64,000 nt of DNA from Prorocentrum cordatum (GCA_963575745.1 CAUYUJ010004780.1:298812-362811), one strand, 5' to 3'. Positions 1-10,779 are shown, counted from the stretch's first letter. Notes: generated from the letters alone by a model not told the origin. Numbers and translations: made by a program.

Positions 1-6
1 AGAGTC

Positions 7-1203
7 GTGAAGATGACGCCGTCGTCAAACAAACTTCTGCGGATGCCAGCCGGGAGTCGCGCAGCCCTCCGAGATACGCACGTGGCTGTCACAGAACACA
101 GGATATCTCGGAAGGTCAACAATGACACGTTCATCATACATGCTGACTCTACTCACAACGATGTTGCACTGATTCATTCCTTTGGCACTCACGTGAACGT
201 TCTGGAAGCAACCTTCACCCGCTGGGCGATAGACCCACGTGCACGATATATTGTTGAGGGCGTCAGTGCCAGCGCGTCCGATGCCGTGACCTGTTTAGTG
301 GAAGCTGGCGCCTTTCACGTGAGCGACGGCCGCGTCCCTGCCCCGACCTTCAACTACGACAATGCATCTGTCGCTGAGTTGATGGCCATCGGCGCTGTGG
401 AAGAGGATGACAGTGGATTCTACCTTACAGAGCGCGGGCTGAATCATTTGCAAATATTGTGGCAAGTGAAGCAGTGCGGGCTGGTGTGTGACTGCCGCCA
501 CGACATTCCCGTCGAGACATTCACGAGTTACGAGTTGATGAAGATGCTGGAAGATCAGGGATTCAGGTGGAAACAGTTGCCTGCTAAGGAGAAGGACCGC
601 CTGGCCTTGGGGGGCTACGCGCCTGACCGCGAGAAAATGTGGTACTCGATCTCCAACGCGGTGACCCCAGCCCTGTACAAGTACATGATTTGCTTATTGA
701 GCGTTGATCGTATTATAGCCGATGGTAAGTACTCCGAGATTCCACACTACGCTTCAGATGGCCACTACCTCGCCATTCTGGAAGGGCGCGACTATGAGCA
801 GCCGAAGTTCGGGAAGAAGAGGCGCCATCCAACCTTGCTCGATCACGGCGGCATGGAGCTTGACGGTGAACTTCCACTGGCGTTGCCCGCCAGGCGACCC
901 CGGGCTACAGGCGGTGGCGCCAAGCGGCTCAAGGCCGAGGCAACGTTGGCGCTTGCAGCCGGCGATGCCGACGACAGCATCGGCGACGCCGACGTGGAGG
1001 GCAGCGACGAGAAGTCGGAGTCCGACCAGATTGACGGCGGCGCTGATTTGGCAGATGATAAAGGTGACGCTTCGGGAAAGCTTAGAATATGTTTGAGCGG
1101 CTGTGGGAGGGAGGGGCAGGAGGAGGCAGGACCACGAGAGGAGGTGAGAGGTTGTAGAAGACGGTCGGACGAGGAGCAATGCAATGAGGAGGAGGGAAGA
1201 TGA
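7..1203 (+). CDS. 5'-partial gene of a dinoflagellate multicopy family, upstream exon
   Basis: The frame is open to the left edge, so the gene starts outside the window. No enzyme domain is recognised. Residues about 195-260 have the pattern WKQLP...DR.AL...APDREKMWY...YKYMICLL, then IPHY and GRDYEQ. From memory this precedes, in many dinoflagellate proteins, a module with a GGYQ..CPFH motif. That module lies downstream at 1904-2746, so the two are probably exons of one gene. After about residue 290 the protein turns into an Ala/Gly/Asp/Glu-rich linker. The last ~45 codons (about 1075-1203, Arg/Glu/Cys-rich) look like intron read-through, so the real donor is probably between 1065 and 1200. 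Function unknown; the family could be cellular or element-borne. Confidence 0.5.
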   Translation: MKMTPSSNKLLRMPAGSRAALRDTHVAVTEHRISRKVNNDTFIIHADSTHNDVALIHSFGTHVNVLEATFTRWAIDPRARYIVEGVSASASDAVTCLVEAGAFHVSDGRVPAPTFNYDNASVAELMAIGAVEEDDSGFYLTERGLNHLQILWQVKQCGLVCDCRHDIPVETFTSYELMKMLEDQGFRWKQLPAKEKDRLALGGYAPDREKMWYSISNAVTPALYKYMICLLSVDRIIADGKYSEIPHYASDGHYLAILEGRDYEQPKFGKKRRHPTLLDHGGMELDGELPLALPARRPRATGGGAKRLKAEATLALAAGDADDSIGDADVEGSDEKSESDQIDGGADLADDKGDASGKLRICLSGCGREGQEEAGPREEVRGCRRRSDEEQCNEEEGR

Positions 1204-1903
1204 GCAAGACTGATGAGGAGCAAGCTAGCACGGGCGGCAAGGCGACGGAGGATTGAGGACAAACATAAACCACTCCCTCACATCCCTCATCCACCTTACG
1301 GTGGGGGGCAGGGGGCAGGGGGGGGATCCTCCTCCTCCCTTCTCCCCCCTCCTCCTCCTCCTCTTCCTCCTCCTCCTCCTCCTCCTCCTCCTCCTCCTCC
1401 TCCCCGTGGCCGTGGGCTGTCACCGTGGCCGTCGTCGCCTCCGTCGCCGTCGCCGTCGTTATCAGGGGAGGGGGGGTCTTCCCCTCCCTTTCCTCCTCAG
1501 CCTCGTCCTTCTCTTCTTGTCCTCGCCCGCCTCGTCCTCCTCTTCCTCATCCCACACGTGGCTGCAAACAGGTGTGTTCCCACTTGGGTGTGCCCCCCCA
1601 CGCCCCAAGACCAGGTGACGACGAGTGGCTCGAGGAGGTCGGCGGCTGCCCAACGCCAGAGCCTCCGGACGACCCACCTGAAGACCCCCCCCCCGGGAGC
1701 GGCGGCGGCGACCCAGGCGGAGACGATGGCGGTGCTGGAGGACCCTGGTCGCGAACCTGTTGTCTCCGCCACCCTCCCCAAACTCCTTACTCAGAGGGTA
1801 AGATACAGTCACAAACCCTAGTAAGGACGTCCAAGGGTCTTGCGTTCTTACCTTCCGTACTCACTATAGACGTCGACTGCACCTGAGACACGTTTGAGAA
1901 GGG
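1204..1903. repeat. Low-complexity intron-like stretch with (CCT)n tract
   Basis: Positions 1328-1402 are an almost pure CCT/CTC tract, followed by degenerate C/T-rich sequence to about 1560. Several frames stay open here only because of composition. The stretch lies between two exons of what looks like one gene and is best read as intron. No motif was seen in 1560-1900. Confidence 0.6.
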
Positions 1904-2746
1904 ATGCGAGCAGGAACGAAGAGGATGGAGGAGCGTCGTGCGATTACGAGCGAGGGAAGTATGCACCACCCCTCAGGAGATCCTGGCGGTGCTCGTCCTG
2001 AGGCTCCTGGACCTGATGTCGTGCCTGGCTGGCTTGCGGGGACATGGCTGGACGACAGTGTTGGCGCTGTTGAACCTCCACCAATCCCCCCTCCCATTGA
2101 ACATCCTGGGCCAGGTGTGCCTCCAGACGGCGCTGATGGCGACGCACCCCCGGCTGGAGGCGCGGGCGGAGGTGGCGCTCTAGGTGACGCTGTACTGAGG
2201 GGTTTCAAATGGGGCGTATTCAGAATTACACCATTTCAACCTGGAGAACCAAGCGCCGGTGCGTTTGGTGGCTATCAGGCTCGGTGCCCATTCCACCGCA
2301 AGAACATTGTAACAGATTGCAAGAAGTTCATTCCTATTCTTGCCGATGGACCTAAGGCTCGTGCTGACGCTCTTCGGAAGTTATGCTTCTGGTGTATTCA
2401 GGCACGCAGCTGCACTAGACAGCGCAGTCACCTTTGGGTACCACTGGAGCCAGTCCCGATGTGGTCATATTTGAAAACGCAGAAAATTGTTGTTGGCCCT
2501 GCCGCGCGAGTTCGAACAGATGATGAATTGGACTTAGCTGAAGGAGAGGCAGCACCAGCTGCCCCGATAGGTCGCGGCCGCGGCCGGAAGGGAGGCGGCA
2601 GAGGAGGCGGTCGCCGAGGAGGCGGCAGAGGAGGCGGCAGAGGCGCCGACGCTGCCGCACCAGCTGCCGCAGCTGCCCCAGTGGGGCGTGGTAGAGGACA
2701 CGCGGGGACACTCTTGCCTCCCCCCCTGGAGATTCAGAACAGATAA
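1904..2746 (+). CDS. Downstream exon with CPFH Cys/His module and RG-rich tail
   Basis: Pro/Gly/Ala-rich start, then a compact module at residues about 105-190. It begins FKWGVFRITPF and continues GGYQARCPFHRKN, then TDCKK, LCFWC and CTRQRSHLW. The spacing of Cys and His suggests a metal-binding fold. From memory this module recurs in many dinoflagellate proteins behind the domain encoded at 7-1203. The tail is RGG/RGR-rich (GRGRGRKGGGRGGG), as in RNA-binding proteins. The stop at 2746 falls just inside a perfect palindrome. A GT at about 2690 could be a donor leading to the RG-rich, Ser-ending exon at 3239-3454. The ATG at 1904 may be internal rather than a true start. Not an enzyme I can name. 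Confidence 0.5.
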   Translation: MRAGTKRMEERRAITSEGSMHHPSGDPGGARPEAPGPDVVPGWLAGTWLDDSVGAVEPPPIPPPIEHPGPGVPPDGADGDAPPAGGAGGGGALGDAVLRGFKWGVFRITPFQPGEPSAGAFGGYQARCPFHRKNIVTDCKKFIPILADGPKARADALRKLCFWCIQARSCTRQRSHLWVPLEPVPMWSYLKTQKIVVGPAARVRTDDELDLAEGEAAPAAPIGRGRGRKGGGRGGGRRGGGRGGGRGADAAAPAAAAAPVGRGRGHAGTLLPPPLEIQNR

Positions 2747-2816
2747 GGAAGACTGACGATAAGGAGGGAGGCACGATGTCATCGTGCCTCCCTCCTTATC
2801 GTCAGTCTTCCTTATC
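2742..2816. repeat. Perfect palindrome 1 (37-bp arms, 1-base centre)
   Basis: Arms 2742-2778 and 2780-2816 are exact reverse complements around the single base at 2779. The left arm starts inside the TAA stop of the preceding reading frame. It can form a 37-bp hairpin without mismatch. The right arm shares its last three bases with palindrome 2. Confidence 0.95.
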
Positions 2817-2880
2817 GTTGATGCCTGTTGAGCTTACCCTCATCGTGACGATGAGGGTAAGCTCAACAGGCATCAACGAT
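2814..2880. repeat. Perfect palindrome 2 (33-bp arms, 1-base centre)
   Basis: Arms 2814-2846 and 2848-2880 are exact reverse complements around the base at 2847. The sequence is unrelated to palindrome 1 but directly abuts it, so 139 bp are occupied by two perfect hairpins. Confidence 0.95.
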
Positions 2881-3238
2881 GCTACGTACATCCTCCCGTC
2901 CAAAGTAGGCTCCCCAGGCGCCCTTTGACTCGCAACGCACGTGCAGTTTGACTACTAGAACGCACGCTTGGCCTTTCAGTGCTATCCATCCCCTCCTGTC
3001 CTTGCTTACCACATCAGGTTCCTTTATCATAGCGCACCCTGTAGATGTACGTGCGTTGCACACAGCTAAGAGAGCGTCCCATAGCTATAATACCAACCCT
3101 AACATATCCTAGCCCTCTCATTGTTGTTGTTGATTGCTATGATGTGCCGACGTCGCCATGAGGCGCCGAGATCGCTATGTTCATTGTAGCAGCACGTGGC
3201 GCAATTGAACATGGGGATCTTACTCTTATGTCCAGACG
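2881..3238. other. No gene seen
   Basis: Ordinary-looking sequence without an ORF or repeat I can support. It would be intron if the exon at 3239-3454 belongs to the upstream gene. Confidence 0.5.
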
Positions 3239-3395
3239 ATGTCTGTACACCATCGCAATCGTCTGCAGCCGATCCGCCAAGGAAGAGGGCGCGGCCGCGC
3301 TGCTGCGGATCCTGCTCCAGCCCGCGGACGGGGTCGCGGACGCGGCCGCGGGCGCGCGGGCAGGGGCCGCGGTGCTGCTGGTGGCGGCAGCGCCG

Positions 3396-3428
<33 letters not shown>

Positions 3429-3454
3429 GTAACAACAGCTCGAGCTCAGATTAG
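3239..3454 (+). CDS. Possible terminal exon, RG-rich with Ser/Asn tail
   Basis: An AG precedes the frame at about 3235 (tccag). It then reads an Arg-Gly dipeptide run (GRGRGRGRGRAGRGRG), a Gly/Ala stretch and a poly-Ser/Asn end, and stops at 3454. The RG tract resembles the end of the 1904-2746 frame, so this may be the true C-terminus of that gene after splicing. It is too simple in composition to be sure it is coding. Confidence 0.35.
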
Positions 3455-3739
3455 CGCTAACTGTCCTTTGCCCATCCTCCTCTATTATCCTCATCCGCTC
3501 CCCCCATCTCCTTTCCTGGAAGAATGAGGGCCTGTCCGAGAAGAGTTTGGGGTGATAGGAAAATATCTCTGGGGCAGATAAATTAATAGAGCGCGTTTGA
3601 AAAAAAACCCTTGGGCCAGGAGAAACCACTGAAAATCAGAAAAAAAACACCGAATACCAACAAAAACCATGCAATCGCATGGAGAATGGTAAAAAAACGA
3701 AGTTTTCCATCATAATCTCAATAAAAACGCGCGAAACGA

Positions 3740-4008
3740 GAAGGACGAGGATGATGAGGAGGAAGAGGAGCAGGACGAGGAGGAGGAGGAGGAGGAGAAG
3801 GAGGAAACGAAGGAGGCGGAGGACGAAGAGAAGGACCAGGAGAGAGGGGAGGAGGACCAGGAGGAGGAGGAGGAGGAGGAGGAGAAACAAGGAGGGGGAG
3901 GGGGAGGCGGAGGAGGAGGATGAGGAGGAGGAGGAAGACGAGGAGGAGTAGGAGGCGGAAGGGAGGGGAGGAGGAGAGGATGGGGATGAGGAGAAGGAGG
4001 AGGACGCA
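3740..4008. repeat. Purine tract, (GGA/GAG)n
   Basis: Nearly uninterrupted GGA/GAG/AGG triplets on the plus strand, leading straight into the GGAGGAGCTC satellite. Confidence 0.9.
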
Positions 4009-4009
4009 T

Positions 4010-4992
4010 CAGAGGAGCTCAGAGGAGCTCAGAGGAGCTCAGAGAAGCTCGCCAGTTCCCCCCCAGTCAACTCGGAGGAGCTCGGAGGAGCTCGCCGTCC
4101 CCCCCCACTCACCTCGGAGGAGCTCGGAGGAGCTCGGAGGAGCTCGGAGGAGCTAGAAGGGGCCGGTGCCTCCGAGCTCCTCCGAGCTCCTCCGAGCTCC
4201 TCCGAGCTCCTCCGAGCTCCCTGGGGGGCCCGAGTGGCCTCGACCCACGGTGTCTCAGGACGCTTCGGAGGAGCTCGGAGGAGCTCGGAGGAGCTCGCCA
4301 GCCTGTCCACCCCACCACCCCCCTCACCTCGGAGGAGCTCGGAGGAGCTCGGAGGAGCTCGGTGGAGCTAGGAGGCGCCGATGCCTCCGAGCTCCTCCGA
4401 GCTCCTCCGAGCTCCTCCGAGCTCCTCCGAGCTCCCTGGTGGGCTCGAGTGGCCTCGACCCACGGCGTCTCAGGACGCTTCGGAGGAGCTCGAAGGAGCT
4501 CGAAGGAGCTCGGGGGAGCTCGCCAGCCTGCCCCCCTCCCCCCCTCCCCCCAGCTCGGAGGAGCTCGGAGGAGCTCGGAGGAGCTCGGAGGAGCTCGGAG
4601 GGGCCGATTCATCCGAGCTCCTCCGAGCTCCTCCGAGCTCCCTGGCGGGCCCGAGTGGCCTCGACCCACGGTATCTCAGGACGCTTCGGAGGAGCTCGGA
4701 GGAGCTCGGAGGAGCTCGGGGGAGCTCGCCAGCCTATCCCCCCCCTCCGCCCCTCACCTCGGAGGAGCTCGGAGGAGCTCGGTGGAGCTCGGAGGGGCCG
4801 ATGCCTCCGAGCTCCTCCGAGCTCCTCCGAGCTCCTCCGAGCTCCCTGGTGGGCTCGAGTGGCCTCGACCCACGGTGTCTCAGGACGCTTCGGAGGAGCT
4901 CGGAGGAGCGGCCTCGCCCCACGGTGTCTCAGGACGCTTCGGAGGAGCTCGGAGGAGCTCGGGGGAGCTCGGAGGAGCTCGCCAGCCTGTCC
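4010..4992. repeat. GGAGGAGCTC higher-order satellite, block 1
   Basis: The basic unit is the 10-mer GGAGGAGCTC in tandem. It flips to its reverse complement GAGCTCCTCC inside each larger unit. One larger unit (about 200-240 bp) reads: forward 10-mers; CGCCAGCCTG plus a C-rich stretch; forward 10-mers; GGGGCCGATGCCTCC; reverse 10-mers; then a constant segment CCTCGACCCACGGTGTCTCA. The constant segment recurs at about 4234, 4455, 4660, 4863 and 4913. Each unit is therefore a large imperfect inverted repeat centred on GGGGCCGATGCCTCC. The long open frames across it are compositional, not genes. Confidence 0.9.
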
Positions 4993-5566
4993 GCTCTCTC
5001 CTTCTTCTCCGCGCCTTAATTTGTTTCTCCTCCCTCCCTCCCTTTCCGGGCGGCAAAGCCTGCCCAGAGCTGGCTTCGCCAAACAGCGTGGGGCCATCTT
5101 GCCAGACTTGGCATCGCTCGGACGTGTGCATGTTTCCTTCGGCGAGGACCATCGGGGAGCATACTTGATCATTTCGCGAATAAAAACACGCACGAAACCG
5201 AAAACAACACAGGACATGGACGTCCGAGCGATGGCCAGCAGAGCGAACGTTCCGAGTTTCACCAACACGTTTGTAGTCTCCATCGGGACGTAGCGCTCCT
5301 GCTGCTCGTGGTGTCCTGCGCTCCCACGAAGCTCCCTGGAGTCGCCCCCCTCTCGCGTTCATTGCCCCATGCTGTCTTTCCAGCAATGAGGGCGACGCCA
5401 ACGAGCACACTCGGACACGACCGCGGCTGCTCGTCAATGGCGTTTGCGCACGTAGTCAGATGAATACGATCGCCCTACTGCAGGCGTGTTCTCTGCCAGA
5501 TGTGTTGCTTGCCATGTGTGTGCATCCACTGTCAGGCTTCGCGACCTCATAACTATGGAAGAACTG
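4993..5566. other. Unique spacer between satellite blocks
   Basis: Single-copy-looking sequence with C/T-rich start. Frames run in from the satellite but show no domain. Nothing further seen. Confidence 0.5.
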
Positions 5567-6533
5567 CGGAGCTCGGAGGAGCTCGGAGGAGCTCGGTGGA
5601 GCTCGGAGGGGCCGATGCCTCCGAGCTCCTCCGAGCTTCTCCGAGCTCCTCCGAGCTCCTCCGAACTCCCTGGTGGGCTCGAGTGGCCTCGACCCACGGT
5701 GTCTCAGGACGCTTCGGAGGAGCTCGGAGGAGCTCGGAGGAGCTCGGAGGAGCTCGGGGGAGCTCGCCAGCCTGCCCCCCTCCCCGCCCCCCCCCCACCA
5801 CCACCACCTCGGAGGAGCTCGGAGGAGCTCGGAGGAGCTCGGTGGAGCTCGGAGGGGCCGATGCCTCCGAGCTCCTCCGAGCTCCTCCGGGCTCCTCCGA
5901 ACTCCCTGGTGGGCTCGAGTGGCCTCGACCCACGGTGTCTCAGGACGCTTCGGAGGAGCTCGGAGGAGCTCGGAGGAGCTCGGAGGAGCTTCGGAGCCGA
6001 GCCTCGGAGGAGCTCGGAGGAGCTCGGAGCTCTGGAGCTCGGAGGGCGATGCCTCCGGAGCTCCTCCGAGCTCACCTCCTCCGAGCTCCCTCTGGCGGGG
6101 CTCTGGCTCGACCCCGGTGGTCTCAGGACGCTCGCTCGGAGGAGCTCATGAGCTCGCCAGCCTCTCCCGCCCCACCACCCCACCACCACCTCGGAGGAGC
6201 TCGGAGGAGCTCGGAGGAGCTCGGTGGAGCTCGGAGGGCCGATGCCTCCGAGCTCCTCCGAGCTCCTCCGAGCTCCTCCGAGCTCCTCCGAGCTCCCTGG
6301 TGGGCTCGAGTGGCCTCGACCCACGGCGTCTCAGGACGCTTCGGAGGAGCTCGAGGAGCTCGAAGGAGCTCGGGGGAGCTCGCCAGCCTGTCCACCCCCC
6401 CACCCCCCTCACCTCGGAGGAGCTCGGAAAGCTCGGAGGAGCTCGGAGGAGCTCGGCGGGGCCAGGCGAGGCCGATGCCTCCGAGCTCCTCCGAGCTCCT
6501 CCGAGGTCCCCCGAGCTCCCCCGAGCAGCCCCT
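5567..6533. repeat. GGAGGAGCTC higher-order satellite, block 2
   Basis: Same architecture as block 1, with constant segments at about 5685, 5926 and 6317 and a diverged copy near 6096. The units at 5990-6150 carry more changes and small deletions than those in block 1. Confidence 0.9.
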
Positions 6534-6792
6534 GCCGCTGAGAGATCGCATGGCCTTGACCTCTCCTTCCTTTTCCGCGCTCCTCCTTCCCAGACCACTC
6601 TCACCCGCCACTCCTCTCACCCGCCCATCAATCCTCTGGCTCGTGCCGTCCTCTTCCAGCTCAACCTTCGCTCCTCCAGCATCCTCGGCTCTCTCCTCTG
6701 CCGCCGCCCAACCTTCCCTGACGCCGTGTGGGGCGAACACATTGTGATATCCAATGGTTTCGATTGATTCAAACGTTCTCACGTGGCTCTGC

Positions 6793-7030
6793 TGGCCCCG
6801 GGGTCCTTGGGATATGTTTTCACAGCGGTTTTGTATTGATTTGGTGTTTTTCATATGTTTCTCCTGGCCCAGGGGTCCTTTGGGATGTTTCTGCTGCGAT
6901 TTCCATAGATTCGGAAGTTTCTGCTGGCCCCAGGGTCCTTTTGGGCTGTGTTTCCACAGATTCCGATTGATTTGGAGGTGTTCGAAGGTATCTCCTGGCC
7001 CCAGGGCCCTTTGGGATGCGATTGCGAGTT
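6793..7030. repeat. Four degenerate 60-72 bp tandem units
   Basis: The core TGGCCCCAGGGTCCTTTGGG begins at 6793, 6865, 6925 and 6996 with small changes. T-rich linkers (tttctcc, gattgattt) lie between. Non-coding. Confidence 0.75.
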
Positions 7031-7427
7031 TTTTCTGGAAGGGAAAGGAATTGCCTGCCACTCTCAGCTCTTATCGGCCTTAATGCTGGGGGAAAAGCAA
7101 ACGAGGGAGGCGAAGTGCAGAAGGAATGAGTTTTTTGTTCAGAGCCAGCAGATATCGAGCCAAACATGTGTGCTCTTTGATGTAGAAGAGCTGTCCTGAG
7201 TATCCTGGCGACATGAGAGCGCCTACCTGCCCGAAGGTTGTCGCCTGTCCATAGAGAGCATGCCATCCCCAGGTTGCTCTTGCATCTTTGTTATTGGATA
7301 GAATGCGTATCACATCCGCACGCATAGACATGGGCATGCGATGTACATGTGATGCATCTAAGGGTATTGCGTCCTTACGCGTAGCATCCTTACGGTCTGC
7401 GCGACACGGCCACATCAACTTTGCAGG

Positions 7428-9644
7428 TTGGAGCTTGATCGCAGTGGCCGCGCTTCCTCAGCAGTTTGGGGTCAATTTGTTCCAAGGGACGGGACTTCGC
7501 CGCATGAGCAGCGGGGCAAACTCTTCAACAGACTAGTCATGGACGCGGACAGCGAGTGCACCACAATCGTACCAATCGTCGGGGAGCACAGACGCGACAT
7601 CAGGACTGGACCACGGTCGTTCGCTGACATCGTGCAATGGCCTGACAGGGTGGTGGCCGATGTTCCCCGGCTTGGCGACGGTGCCATGCGCATGCTCAGT
7701 TTGAAAAAGCTCTTGCTCACGACGTCTTACTCTGGCATCGGCTGCGCGGAGACGGCTGTAGCGATGATTGCGGACAGCGCCAGGTTTCAGTGCAAATACT
7801 ACTCGGCGACCGAGATCTGCGAGAAGAATCGCAACTTCCTGAAGGCGAGCAAACACGCACCTGCCCACATCTTCGGCGACATCCTCGATCGATTGCCAGA
7901 TCGCGAGAGGGCCGAACTTCTGACCGTACAGAGAGATGCTTTGCTGTGTGCGCAGGGGATAGATCAAGATTTGAGGATCGACTTCGAGGATGCCGCAGAG
8001 CGCAAGTCGGCGGTCGGCCAGAGCATGATGACAAAGATGATGCAAACATTGGCTCGCGTGAGGTTTAAGACGAAGGCCTACTGTTTCGTCCACGACCGTA
8101 TGTGCAAATGTGTTCCTGAGAAGAACCCTGGCGAGGTGCACATGGAAGTGGCCGGTACTACTTGTGTCGCGTGGAGTGGCATGCGGGATCCTATCACCAC
8201 TACGCAGTGTTGGCTCCACGAATCGACGCTCCCTGCTCTCGTGTGGATGTTCTCGACCAAGAAGCAGATCGAGCCGCATTTACTCGTGCACGAGTGCGTC
8301 AGCCACTTCGACTGGCACGGCCTCTCGAGCGTGTTAGACAACTACTTCTTCGTGAGCATCAATTTCACTCCGAAGCAGCTTGGCGTCCCTGCAAACAGGT
8401 GGAGGCGGTGCACGATGGGCGCGCTGTATTCGGACGTTGCAGTCCAAGGGGTAAGTCTATTGAGTGTGTGGAGCTTGGCTGGCTGTGAGCTCGATCATGC
8501 CCGTGCTAACAACATGAGAGCAGAGCTGATGAACAGGTTCTGGAATGCGTTCAGCCGCGACCAGGTGATCGATTGCACAGTGTACCAGCAGGCCACGCGA
8601 GCACAGGAGGTGGCGTACATGCGCAAGATGAGCAGCGAGCTGGGCCTGGTGTGGAATATCAACGGCCTGCACGACTTCGCGCACTTCTTGCCGGCTGGGA
8701 GTTTTCAGCGAGCTATGGGGTACTACACTTTGTTCAAGCAGAAGCTCGCCGACGGCTCTGCGCAAGTGGGGGACGTCGCTGCAGTGGACCTTGGTCAGAC
8801 AGTGGGTCGGAACGGAGTACAAGCTACTGGCGTCGTCCCAGCTTTGCTGCCGCGATCTGAGGTCGCCTTCCTGCGCGCGACCCTCAAGCTCGACGACCCC
8901 GGCAACGTCGGCCCGCCCTCGATCAGGATCAGAACCCTGCTGCCGCTCGAGCACTTCGCCGCCCAGTCGTTCCCGATCTGCATGGCCCGCTTCCCTGACG
9001 GCGACTCAGACGGCAATCACGACCATGAGGTTTACGTGGCCCACGCGTGCTACTTCCCTTGGACGGCAGAGTTCCCCAGTACGATGCCCAAGTCGGTGTT
9101 CTGACCGACGCAAGCCAATCTCTCCACCACAATGCTTACCAATTGTGTTTGGGCGATCTTGGGGAAGGTTTCTAGAGAGGGGGGCTCCTTGGGAGATTCT
9201 GGAAGGAGGAGGAGGAGGAGGAGGAGGAGGAGGAGGCGCAGAGGGCCCCATCAAGGCCAGAGAGGGCTCCAATGTGCCTCCGTTGACATATGATATGCCC
9301 CCTGCCTGCTTGGCCAGGTGCTGCTCCGCGCACTCGGCAACGGCATGCACCTTGAGCAAGTTGGCACCATCATTGCGTTCATGCTCTCAGTGTTCACGGT
9401 TGTCAATGCACCTCGTCACCCTGGCGGTGATGGTGAAGTCGGTGGGGGCGGTGGCGGTGGCAGCAGCGGCAGTGGTGGCCCAGGCCCCAGTAAAAGCGAT
9501 GGCAAACACAGTTCCTCTGATCGGTCGGGTGGGCAATCCACTCCAGCAAAGCGCAGCGCATCAGCGTCTGGAGCCACCACCATCACGCCCGGGGCGCCTG
9601 CGAAGAAATCCAAGGTTTGGACCTCCCCATTTTCTCAGGATTGA
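7428..9644 (+). CDS. Divergent cytosine-C5 DNA methyltransferase, two exons
   Basis: All landmark motifs of the C5 family occur in order. Motif I is SYSGIGCAE (residue ~100). Motif II is SATEICEKNRNFL. Motif III is FGDILDRL. Motif IV is GTTCVAWS with the putative catalytic Cys246, where the family usually has PCQ. Motif VI is VHECV (usual ENV). Motif VIII is GVPANRWRRC (usual GVPQxRxR). Motif X, ALGNGMHLEQVG, is missing from the long frame but lies in a second exon. Intron 9096-9317 has GT-AG ends and joins the frames in phase 0 (MPKS|VLLRALGNGM). The tail is Gly/Ser/Lys-rich and ends at 9644. The frame is open upstream of 7428 behind a likely acceptor (ttgcag); the first in-frame ATG is 7539. 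Expected role: DNA cytosine methylation in the nucleus. De Mendoza and colleagues (2018) described methyltransferases inside dinoflagellate retroelements, so element-borne origin is possible. Confidence 0.85.
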
Positions 9645-10779
9645 GCGTTGGCTGAGCAGTGGTCGGATGTATATATGTCGATTTTGTCTGGCGAATTGCT
9701 GTGATTAGAATTGCGTCGACTCCTATCCGTTCGGGTGGCTTGAGTCACATAGCGCCCACGAGCTTCGATGAAGCGGAGGGGGAGGTGGTCGAGGAGAAGA
9801 GGAAGGAACTAGGAGGACTCGGAGGACTCGGAGGAGGCCCGAACACGCCAGTGCTGCTGCAGCTCCCCTCCCCTGTTCGCAGGGCCACGCGGTCTGGTTA
9901 GACGCGTGGGAGTTACCAGCAGCTCGTAATTAGTAGCGTCTGCACTGCCGTCCGCTTGCGTTTTGCCGGGACAGGGCCCGCCAGTGTTGTGATGTTTGAT
10001 TCGACCAAGCCTGGCGATAAAGCATACCCTAGCCATGCAGAGACAGAGGCATCGTCTGTTCTCAAGTTGCCATCCACTGCTGAGACCTATTGCCTTCTCT
10101 CAAAGCTACATGGCTAAGCTCAGCTACGCTGCCTGACTGCGAAGGTGTCTGTGTATGATGGGGTTGTTTGAGGTCCCGATGGTCTTACCAAAATTGCAAG
10201 ACTAAGCTCAGCAAGGTTTACAGCGAGGTTGTCTGGGAAATGTGTTATCTCGGGAATTATATGGCCTTCTCGCAAGCTGAACAACGAAAATCAACTAAGC
10301 TGACTGACTCCGAAACTAACCGAATACTGAGGGTGTGATGTTGGCCCATAAAGACAAAGCCGTCCGTGGCCTTCATTGCCAGGCTAAGGAGTGCAAACCT
10401 CAGCGCCTTGAGCTCAAATTGTTACTAAGTGCGTGAAATACATGGGCAGCCACTGCGACAACACTACACACTACACACAAAACAAATAGACAGAAACGGC
10501 AAACGACGGGCGACAGGCATCTTCCCACCTCCCTTCCTCCTCATCCCCACCCTTGCCTGCCTCAGCTGGTTCCTATCGCCCCCTGTTCTCCTCCCTCTAC
10601 TCTTCGTCCTGGGGGAGGGCCCCCACTGGGGCCCCATCGCTAGAAGGTAATGGCGTCTGTGGCGAGTGATGTCGATGTGATGATTGCCGTTTTTGCTTGA
10701 GCCAGTTTCTCTGAAACAACGCGCTCACGTCTGATCGACCAAGATTCAGACCAGCACCTCTTTCTACTTCTCAGCAGCG
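9645..10779. other. Intergenic, no gene seen
   Basis: Contains a short GGA tract near 9780-9835 and otherwise unremarkable sequence with stops in all frames. No repeat or RNA gene recognised. Confidence 0.5.

Noticed and set aside
2742-2880. Bacterial-type terminator hairpins
   Set aside because: The stems are far too long, no U-tract follows, and the sequence is eukaryotic nuclear.
4166-6767. Very long plus and minus open frames (up to about 415 codons) across the GGAGGAGCTC satellite
   Set aside because: They exist in several frames on both strands because a 10-bp unit without stop codons is repeated. No domain or start context.
8791-9708. 305-codon plus-strand frame overlapping the methyltransferase
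   Set aside because: Shadow in another frame. The methyltransferase frame carries the motifs and joins to motif X by splicing.
10680-10715. Second spliced-leader-like site on the minus strand (GGCTCAAG)
   Set aside because: Only the last eight bases match well; overall about 13 of 22, as expected by chance.
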